Positions 7,466-13,025 of a DNA stretch of 13,025 nt are shown piece after piece. This stretch comes from an uncultured Cellvibrio sp. GTDB lineage: Bacteria > Pseudomonadota > Gammaproteobacteria > Pseudomonadales > Cellvibrionaceae. Position numbers and translations under genes: made by a program. The notes under the pieces are model-generated. The model did not search any database. It was not told the DNA's origin and saw only the letters and a program-made list of their open reading frames with translations. Location of the stretch: NCBI GenBank assembly GCA_946886255.1, contig CAMPIG010000087.1, forward strand, positions 1-13,025, read 5' to 3'. How positions within the stretch are numbered: the stretch's first letter is position 1; each line of letters begins with the position of its first letter.

Positions 7466-8341
7466 ATGAAAGGTATCATTCTTGCGGGTGGCAGCGGCAC
7501 TCGCTTACATCCTATTACTAAAGGCGTATCAAAACAGTTATTGCCTATCTACGACAAACCGATGATCTATTATCCGTTATCGGTGCTGATGCTTGCGGGT
7601 ATTCAAGATGTCCTGATTATTACGACCCCTGAAGACTCTGCAAGTTTCATGCGTTTACTCGGCGATGGGTCCCAATTTGGTGTTCGTCTTAATTACGCTG
7701 TTCAACCGAGTCCCGATGGTCTTGCACAAGCATTTATTATTGGCGAAGGGTTTATCGGTTCTGACAATGTTTGCTTGGTATTGGGCGATAATATTTATCA
7801 TGGCCACGGGCTTACCCAGCATCTGCAACATGCTGTTAGTAGAAAAAAAGGCGCAACCGTGTTTGGTTACCACGTTACTGATCCTGAACGATTTGGCGTC
7901 GTGGAATTTGATGAAAATATGCGGGCAATCTCCATTGAAGAGAAACCCAAATCACCCAAATCAGATTATGCGGTAACAGGATTATATTTTTACGACAACG
8001 ATGTAATAGATATCGCGAAAACGATCAAGCCGTCCACGCGAGGTGAACTCGAAATTACCAGTGTAAATAATGTCTACCTCGAACGAGGTGACCTGAATGT
8101 TGAGCTGTTAGGACGCGGATATGCCTGGTTGGATACTGGCACTCACGATAGCTTGCTTGAAGCGGGTCACTTTGTACAAACCATTGAGCATCGCCAAGGC
8201 TTGAAAGTCGCATGCCTGGAGGAAATTGCCTTCCATAATGGTTGGATAACCAAGGAGCAATTGGCAGCAGAAGCAAAGGCACTGGCGAAAACAGGCTATG
8301 GTCAGTACTTGATGAAAATAGTTGAGCAAGGGAAAGCATGA
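7466..8341 (+). CDS. rfbA: Glucose-1-phosphate thymidylyltransferase
   Basis: RmlA joins dTTP and glucose-1-phosphate to give dTDP-glucose, the first and feedback-inhibited step of the rhamnose pathway. The 291-residue product has the nucleotidyltransferase signature GGSGTRLHP (8-16), [17 protein letters not shown], the metal-site segment [21 protein letters not shown], the EEKP motif ([10 protein letters not shown]) and [14 protein letters not shown] near the end. Length and motifs match the RmlA class of about 290 residues rather than longer plant-like or archaeal forms. The Shine-Dalgarno is GTGGGAG (7455-7461). Its last four bases overlap the rfbD start (ATGA), indicating translational coupling. 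Rhamnose product inhibition is known for the family; nothing in the sequence suggests its loss. Confidence 0.97.
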   Translation: MKGIILAGGSGTRLHPITKGVSKQLLPIYDKPMIYYPLSVLMLAGIQDVLIITTPEDSASFMRLLGDGSQFGVRLNYAVQPSPDGLAQAFIIGEGFIGSDNVCLVLGDNIYHGHGLTQHLQHAVSRKKGATVFGYHVTDPERFGVVEFDENMRAISIEEKPKSPKSDYAVTGLYFYDNDVIDIAKTIKPSTRGELEITSVNNVYLERGDLNVELLGRGYAWLDTGTHDSLLEAGHFVQTIEHRQGLKVACLEEIAFHNGWITKEQLAAEAKALAKTGYGQYLMKIVEQGKA

Positions 8342-9219
8342 AAATTTTAGTCACAGGGTCCAATGGGCAAGTTGGGTATTGTCTATCGCAGCAGTTGTCA
8401 GCGAAGGAGTGGACCGTAAAAGCGCTGGCGCGTGAACAACTGGACATTTCTGATTCTACTGCGGTGGATAAGATGGTGAAGGAGTTTGCTCCTGATATCA
8501 TCATTAATGCAGCAGCCTACACGGCGGTAGATAAAGCAGAAACCGATGCTGAGGCAGCGTTCCGTATCAATCGCGACGGGCCGCAAAATCTGGCGAAGGC
8601 GGCTCACGCAATCGATGCAATCATTCTGCATATTTCCACTGATTATGTTTTCGCTGGTGACGCGTCAGAAGCTTATCAGGAGTCTGCAGAAACCGCTCCC
8701 CAAGGCGTTTACGGTAAAAGTAAGCTAGAAGGCGAGGTCGCGGTCTCTCAAGCTAATCCCAAACATATTATCCTGCGTACTGCCTGGGTTTTTTGCGAGC
8801 ATGGCAATAATTTTGTAAAAACCATGATAAGGCTGGGCGCCCAACGCGATACTTTGGGTATCGTTGCAGATCAAGTAGGTGGCCCGACTTACGCCCAAGA
8901 TATTGCCGCTGCACTTATTAAGATTGCCGAGCAATATAACCAACAAAAAGACATACCTTGGGGGATTTATCATTTTTCTGGCGCCCCTCATGTTTCCTGG
9001 TATGAATTTGCCAGCCATATTTTCAGCGAAGTTGAACGCGCTGACCTTTATGCAAAGTCCATCCCCGATATAAAACCAATCGCTACTGCTGATTATCCAA
9101 CGCCGGCAAAACGCCCAGCTAATTCGCGCCTGGATTGCACAAAGATACAGCATGCATTTGATATTAACCCAAGTGATTGGCGAGCGGCATTAAAAAATAT
9201 CCAAGATTATGCGAGTTAA
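8338..9219 (+). CDS. rfbD: dTDP-4-dehydrorhamnose reductase
   Basis: RmlD performs the final NAD(P)H-dependent reduction that gives dTDP-L-rhamnose. The 293-residue short-chain dehydrogenase-like protein has the dinucleotide motif GSNGQVG (7-13), [12 protein letters not shown], the active-site [10 protein letters not shown] and the Tyr-x3-Lys pair in YGKSK, then LRTAWVF and the typical [13 protein letters not shown]. The C-terminal [12 protein letters not shown] is also characteristic. It overlaps rfbA by four bases and is followed by rfbC after three bases. The coding strand contains GGCGGTAG (8523-8530), but this encodes conserved residues and is not an ops element. Confidence 0.96.
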   Translation: MKILVTGSNGQVGYCLSQQLSAKEWTVKALAREQLDISDSTAVDKMVKEFAPDIIINAAAYTAVDKAETDAEAAFRINRDGPQNLAKAAHAIDAIILHISTDYVFAGDASEAYQESAETAPQGVYGKSKLEGEVAVSQANPKHIILRTAWVFCEHGNNFVKTMIRLGAQRDTLGIVADQVGGPTYAQDIAAALIKIAEQYNQQKDIPWGIYHFSGAPHVSWYEFASHIFSEVERADLYAKSIPDIKPIATADYPTPAKRPANSRLDCTKIQHAFDINPSDWRAALKNIQDYAS

Positions 9220-9222
9220 ACC

Positions 9223-9771
9223 ATGAATGTGATAGACACCGAAATTCCTGACGTAAAAATATTTGAGCCCAAAGTGTTTGGTGATGACAGAGGCTTTTTC
9301 TTTGAAAGTTTCAGCCAAAAAGTATTCGAGGAAGCAACGGGCCTAAAAGCAAACTTTATACAAGATAACCACTCAAAATCCTCTCGCGGTGTGTTGCGCG
9401 GGCTTCACTATCAGTTACCGCCCATGGCCCAAGGCAAGTTGGTTAGAGTTGTTGAAGGTGAAGTATTCGATGTGGCAGTAGATATTCGCAAATCGTCCCC
9501 GACGTTTGGCAAATGGGTGGGTGTGCTGTTGTCAGCAGAAAATAAACGCCAGCTATGGATTCCAGAAGGTTTTGCTCACGGCTTTTTAACCTTGAGCGAG
9601 ACAGCTGAGTTTCTCTATAAAACCACTAATTATTATTCGCCGACCCACGAGGGGTCAATTATTTGGAATGATCCTGAGTTGCAAGTCGCTTGGCCGGTCC
9701 AAAATTCCCCGCAAGTTTCAGCAAAAGATCAAGCCGCCCCGCTTTTTAAAGACGCAAGCTACTTTGCGTAA
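9223..9771 (+). CDS. rfbC: dTDP-4-dehydrorhamnose 3,5-epimerase
   Basis: RmlC epimerises dTDP-4-keto-6-deoxyglucose at C3 and C5 to the L-lyxo form, the third step of the pathway. The 182-residue cupin is of normal length. It shows FGDDRGFFFESF, NHSKSSRGVLRGLHYQ with the catalytic His62, GEVFDVAVDIRKSSPTFG, the stretch WIPEGFAHGF with His119, and FLYKTTNYY with the catalytic Tyr132, then WNDPEL. These active-site residues separate true 3,5-epimerases from 3-epimerase relatives. ATG 9223 lies three bases after the rfbD stop; no strong Shine-Dalgarno is visible, so translation probably depends on coupling. The cluster order is thus rfbB-rfbA-rfbD-rfbC. Confidence 0.96.
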   Translation: MNVIDTEIPDVKIFEPKVFGDDRGFFFESFSQKVFEEATGLKANFIQDNHSKSSRGVLRGLHYQLPPMAQGKLVRVVEGEVFDVAVDIRKSSPTFGKWVGVLLSAENKRQLWIPEGFAHGFLTLSETAEFLYKTTNYYSPTHEGSIIWNDPELQVAWPVQNSPQVSAKDQAAPLFKDASYFA

Positions 9772-9801
9772 TATCCACGATTAGTTATCGAAGGTGAAAC
9801 G

Positions 9802-10578
9802 TTGAAAGTTTCAAGTTTTATTGCTTTGGTAGATACCAAAGCCAGAATGACACTGAAAGCAGAAGCGGCCGGACTGTACCTGAGCTATCTCTGGTGGATT
9901 TTGGAACCTATTATCTATGTGATGGCATTCTACTTTGTGTTTAATGTACTGCTAAAAACCAGTCAGGAGAATTTTTTGCTGTTTTTGATGTGCGGAAAAA
10001 TTCCCTATCTTTGGTTTTCCAAGTCAGTGACATCGGCATCAGGTAGTCTTGCCGCTAATAAAGGGTTAATCAGCCAGTTGGATATATCTAAAGCAATTTT
10101 CCCCTACGCTGCCATCCAGATAGCACTATATAAAGAGTGGCCCGTATATCTTGTGTTACTGGTAATGACCATGATGTATGGTCATGCTCCGAGCCTTTCC
10201 TGGTTGTGGTTGATTCCTCTGATCATAGTGCAATACCTTATGATTGTTACCCTGGGAATGTTCTGTGCTTTGTTAGTATGTTATGCAGACGATTTCAGAA
10301 TGGTTATCAATATGGGCATGCTTTTCCTGCTATTTATCAGCGGGGTTTTCTTTGATCTATCGGCAATTTCTGATCCCGAATTAAGAAATCTATTGTTAAC
10401 CTATAATCCTTTGTCTTTCTTAATTCATGCATACCGTCAAGTGCTTATGGAAAAGCAGCTCTATGATGTGCCCCATTTAATAGGCTTATTTTTGTTCTTC
10501 ATAGCCACAACGATTCTTATGCACGGCATATATGCCAGATACAGCAGAAAAATTGCAGCCAGGGTAGTTAACGCATAA
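9802..10578 (+). CDS. wzm: ABC-2 type polysaccharide export permease (Wzm-like)
   Basis: Wzm-type proteins form the dimeric inner-membrane channel that exports undecaprenyl-linked O-antigen or related glycans to the periplasm. The 258-residue product has the family length and about six predicted membrane segments. An amphipathic N-terminus with the typical LVDTKARMTLKAEA leads into LWWILEPIIYVMAFYFVF. Later segments include IPLIIVQYLMIVTLGMF, MGMLFLLFISGVFF and LIGLFLFFIATTILM, with NPLSFLIHAYRQVLM before the last. No in-frame ATG or GTG lies between the preceding stop and residue 16, so the start is TTG 9802, five bases after AAGGTG (9791-9796). The ATPase gene overlaps its stop by one base. 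It could equally serve a capsule or another glycan; O-antigen is inferred from the rml genes and the neighbourhood. Confidence 0.88.
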   Translation: MKVSSFIALVDTKARMTLKAEAAGLYLSYLWWILEPIIYVMAFYFVFNVLLKTSQENFLLFLMCGKIPYLWFSKSVTSASGSLAANKGLISQLDISKAIFPYAAIQIALYKEWPVYLVLLVMTMMYGHAPSLSWLWLIPLIIVQYLMIVTLGMFCALLVCYADDFRMVINMGMLFLLFISGVFFDLSAISDPELRNLLLTYNPLSFLIHAYRQVLMEKQLYDVPHLIGLFLFFIATTILMHGIYARYSRKIAARVVNA

Positions 10579-11285
10579 TGAACACAGACATTATTTTGCG
10601 CGCTCACAATGTATCGTTGACCTATCGGCGAAGAGAAGGCTTCCTTAAAACATTTTCTCATACGGCACTTAAGGATATTTCTTTCGAGCTTAAACGAGGG
10701 GAGACTATTGGAATCCTCGGCAAAAACGGATGTGGAAAAAGCTCTCTATTGCGTATATTGGCTGGCGTAATTGATCCAACCGGCGGTAAGGTCGAGTGTC
10801 CCCCAGGAACAACGCGAGCACTACTTACGCTAGGGCTGGGCTTTCAACCGGGTTTAAGCGGTCGGGAAAATGCATTATATAGTGCTATGCTACAAGGGAC
10901 GCCAAAAAAACGCGCTAAAGAGCTGATACCTGCGATCCGAGATTTTGCAGAGTTGGGAGAGTTCTTTGATCAACCAGTTGAAACTTATTCTTCAGGTATG
11001 AGGGCGAGATTAGGTTTTGCTACGGCGCTGATGACGGAAGTGGATATTCTGCTAATTGATGAAGTATTGAGTGTTGGTGATTCTCACTTTCGCCTTAAAG
11101 CAGAGGCTGCGATGCTCGATAAAATTGGCAGTGACCAAACCGTTGTGTTTGTATCGCACAATTCTGATCAAGTGAATAAAATTTGCGATAGTGCAATTTG
11201 GATTGAAGGTGGGGCGATATGTGCCTCGGGACATACGCCAACTGTTGCGCATCAATATAATCTTTTTATGAAGTCCCTAGAATAA
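10578..11285 (+). CDS. wzt: Polysaccharide export ABC transporter ATPase (short Wzt-like)
   Basis: This is the ATP-hydrolysing subunit that drives the permease encoded just upstream. The 235-residue protein has Walker A GKNGCGKSS (48-56), the Q-loop Gln90, the signature YSSGM (137-141), Walker B ILLIDE (157-162) with a D-loop SVGD, and the switch His194 in FVSHN. It belongs to the polysaccharide/teichoic-acid exporter group (Wzt, KpsT, TagH). It ends soon after the nucleotide-binding domain: the C-terminal carbohydrate-binding domain of long Wzt proteins (about 400 residues or more) is absent, and the following frame holds no remnant of it. Short Wzt proteins are known from systems in which export does not need recognition of a capped chain end. 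ATG 10578 shares one base with the permease stop. Confidence 0.92.
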   Translation: MNTDIILRAHNVSLTYRRREGFLKTFSHTALKDISFELKRGETIGILGKNGCGKSSLLRILAGVIDPTGGKVECPPGTTRALLTLGLGFQPGLSGRENALYSAMLQGTPKKRAKELIPAIRDFAELGEFFDQPVETYSSGMRARLGFATALMTEVDILLIDEVLSVGDSHFRLKAEAAMLDKIGSDQTVVFVSHNSDQVNKICDSAIWIEGGAICASGHTPTVAHQYNLFMKSLE

Positions 11286-11478
11286 GATCCTCTGGGTCTT
11301 GGCCACATAAATTAAACCTAGAATAGCTCTTGGTTCTTCCAGGTGTATTCTTAAGCATTCATTTCTTTCTATAAACATCAATTTTACATACTCAATATTG
11401 CTGTATATGCCATTTGAAAAGGAGTTACGAATATACACAATAGAAATGCAATAGGTATTTCAATACAAAGGAGGACTT
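11286..11478 (+). promoter_or_regulatory. AT-rich gap with candidate promoter and strong ribosome-binding site
   Basis: This 193-base gap is the only sizeable break in the polysaccharide cluster and contains no gene. Candidate promoter pairs are TTTACA (11383-11388) with TATATG (11404-11409), spacer 15, and TTGAAA (11414-11419) with CACAAT (11436-11441), spacer 16; neither is convincing. A near-perfect Shine-Dalgarno AAGGAGG (11468-11474) lies four bases before the next start. CCTAGAATA occurs twice (11276-11284 and 11318-11326), a short direct repeat that straddles the end of wzt. No terminator with a T-run follows wzt. A separate transcription start for the downstream gene is plausible but unproven. 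Confidence 0.35.
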
Positions 11479-13025
11479 ATGAACGACAATATTTTTGATG
11501 TTATATCGACAAATAGTGATGAAGAACTTCGCATTGCGGATAATCAAAGTGCTTCTATTGTGGGGGCGTCTAATGTGTATAGCTTAACAACGCCATCAAT
11601 GTTTTGGCGCCCCAATTATGTTGCTCAATCAGCTTGGATTGAACATGTTCCTTTTGCTTTCTGGTTAATGGAGAATCTTAAGCCTAAAAAGTTTGTTGAA
11701 CTGGGGACCCATTATGGTGTTTCGTATTTCGCCTTTTGCCAAGCCACACAAAGACTTGGATTAAATACACGTTGCTTTGCTGTGGATACATGGAAAGGCG
11801 ATGAACATGCGGGAATTTATGATGAAAATGTTTTTCAAAAAGTCAAACAACATAATGAGAGCCAATATTCCGATTTTTCCCGTCTTGTTCGAAGTGCTTT
11901 CGATGATGCGTTAAGTCATTTTGAAGACGGTACTATTGATTTACTGCACATAGATGGGTTGCATTCATTAGAAGCAGTCTCGCATGATTTTTTTTCATGG
12001 CTACCAAAACTTTCAGAAAATGCAGTTGTGATTATGCATGATACCAATGTTAGAGAACGTGGTTTTGGGGTTTACAAATTATTCTCGCAGTTGAAGGAGG
12101 AGTATCCGTTCTTCGAGTTCTCTCATGGTCATGGTTTAGGAGTGCTAGGAGTCGGGAAATTTCAAAAAGAAAATTTAATTCGCCTTTATAATATTGATCC
12201 ATCCAAAAGTATTTATAGAAGTATATGCGAAATCTTCGGGCGGCTTGGTAAGGGATGTGCTGATTCTCGAAATATTCAACAGATGGAAAATAAATTGGCA
12301 ACTATAGAGGAAAAAATTGAGAAAAAAGAAAAACAATTAATAGAGTTGAGAGATAATCTTGAAAGAAATGGATTGAAGATAACCTCTAAAACTAAAGAGC
12401 TGGAAGATGCTAATGCTAAATTTTCTTATGAAGTTGAAAAGAATGCATTGGAGCGTGGCAGGCTTACAGAAAAAATTCTCTCATTGAGAGAGGATAAACA
12501 GAAACTTCATGACGAAACATCTCTTATTAAAGAAAGGCTAGTGGAAGCGGAGAGAAAATTAAAAGCTGAAGAAATATTTAAATTGACTACTCAAGAGGAG
12601 AATAAATTTCTTAAAAAGGATATTTCTAGGCTAGAAGTTCAGTTAGAAGATTTATTAAAGAGCAAAAATACAGTAAACGATACATTCAACAATCTTTTGC
12701 TTAATATAGCAGAGTCTGTCAAAGATATTTCTCAATTTGGTGGGGAGTTGGATGGTAGAGCTCAAGAAGAAATACGGTTCTTGCGTAATAAGAATGAAGG
12801 TCTGCAGCTCTTAAACCAACAGTATTTGGAACTAATTTCCGGACAAAGAAATGAGATTCATGAGCTAAAATTATCTTTGTTAAAGCGTTCTGTGGACAGC
12901 GATTCAATAAAAAAAGTAGTAACAGAAAAATCTATTCTCGAAGAAAATAATAAGAAATTGCATTTAAGTATCGATGCACGGTTTAAGGAGGTGGCAGATC
13001 TCACTGTGTCGCTTGAAGATAAAGA
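11479..13025 (+). CDS. SAM-dependent methyltransferase-like domain fused to a long coiled coil (3' truncated)
   Basis: An uninterrupted frame of 515 codons starts at ATG 11479 behind AAGGAGG and runs off the window. Residues 70-205 look like a class I methyltransferase: FVELGTHYGVSYF (72-84, SAM-binding motif I), FAVDTWKGDEH (100-110, with acidic Asp103), LLHIDGLHSLEAVSHD (155-170), and VIMHDTNVRERGFGVY (184-199). The HIDG-x-H and HDT pattern is, from memory, typical of methyltransferase domains at the front of multi-domain glycosyltransferases in O-antigen and exopolysaccharide loci. From about residue 265 to the edge the sequence is rich in E, K, Q, N and L with heptad-like spacing, predicting a coiled coil over 240 residues long, with a less regular break near 420-435. 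Codon use is strikingly AT-rich. Substrate and the C-terminal domain are unknown; glycan methylation and chain-length control are inferences. Confidence 0.75.
   Translation, partial: MNDNIFDVISTNSDEELRIADNQSASIVGASNVYSLTTPSMFWRPNYVAQSAWIEHVPFAFWLMENLKPKKFVELGTHYGVSYFAFCQATQRLGLNTRCFAVDTWKGDEHAGIYDENVFQKVKQHNESQYSDFSRLVRSAFDDALSHFEDGTIDLLHIDGLHSLEAVSHDFFSWLPKLSENAVVIMHDTNVRERGFGVYKLFSQLKEEYPFFEFSHGHGLGVLGVGKFQKENLIRLYNIDPSKSIYRSICEIFGRLGKGCADSRNIQQMENKLATIEEKIEKKEKQLIELRDNLERNGLKITSKTKELEDANAKFSYEVEKNALERGRLTEKILSLREDKQKLHDETSLIKERLVEAERKLKAEEIFKLTTQEENKFLKKDISRLEVQLEDLLKSKNTVNDTFNNLLLNIAESVKDISQFGGELDGRAQEEIRFLRNKNEGLQLLNQQYLELISGQRNEIHELKLSLLKRSVDSDSIKKVVTEKSILEENNKKLHLSIDARFKEVADLTVSLEDK

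Noticed and set aside
8523..8530. GGCGGTAG, the core of the ops/JUMPStart antitermination element recruited by RfaH
   Set aside because: It lies inside rfbD coding for the conserved TAVDKAE segment, the flanking bases do not fit the full consensus, and it is not in a leader.
11283..11302. Hairpin GATCC/GGGTC right after wzt as a terminator
   Set aside because: The stem is only 5 bp with a wobble and there is no T-run after it.

Overview
The window looks like chromosomal DNA of a gammaproteobacterium related to pseudomonads and Cellvibrio-type bacteria. The evidence is protein similarity recalled from memory (CheW, ribosomal protein S1, IHF-beta, LapB) and the pairing of cheW with a DUF2802 gene, as at the end of the Pseudomonas polar-flagellum chemotaxis cluster. 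The genus is an inference. All genes lie on the + strand.

Bases 1-1086 are the tail of a chemotaxis cluster: the last codons of a probable CheW-like protein, a good sigma70-type promoter, cheW, and a small membrane-anchored DUF2802 protein. Bases 1087-1490 are non-coding. They hold a pair of facing REP-like palindromes (1118-1189) and, just before rpsA, three consecutive predicted hairpins (1348-1463) that resemble an autoregulated S1 leader.

Bases 1491-4953 are a housekeeping block: rpsA (30S protein S1), a hairpin terminator, ihfB (IHF beta subunit), a strong intrinsic terminator, and lapB (control of LPS synthesis). The usual partners cmk (before rpsA) and lapA (before lapB) are absent from these positions.

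Bases 5044-11285 are a tightly packed surface-polysaccharide operon. ugd makes UDP-glucuronate. rfbB, rfbA, rfbD and rfbC make dTDP-L-rhamnose from glucose-1-phosphate. wzm and wzt form an ABC transporter that exports a finished lipid-linked glycan across the inner membrane. Many junctions overlap by 1-4 bases. Together they predict a rhamnose-containing O-antigen or similar polymer made by the ABC-transporter route. The position beside ihfB recalls the O-antigen locus of Pseudomonas aeruginosa.

After a 193-base AT-rich gap, a large open frame starts at 11479 behind a near-perfect Shine-Dalgarno and runs off the window end. Its first 250 residues are a SAM-dependent methyltransferase-like domain and the rest, as far as visible, is a long charged coiled coil. 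DNA here is much more AT-rich than the housekeeping block, as is typical of exchangeable O-antigen genes. This protein is the most interesting object in the window: it may be the start of a multi-domain glycan-assembly enzyme or a chain-length ruler.
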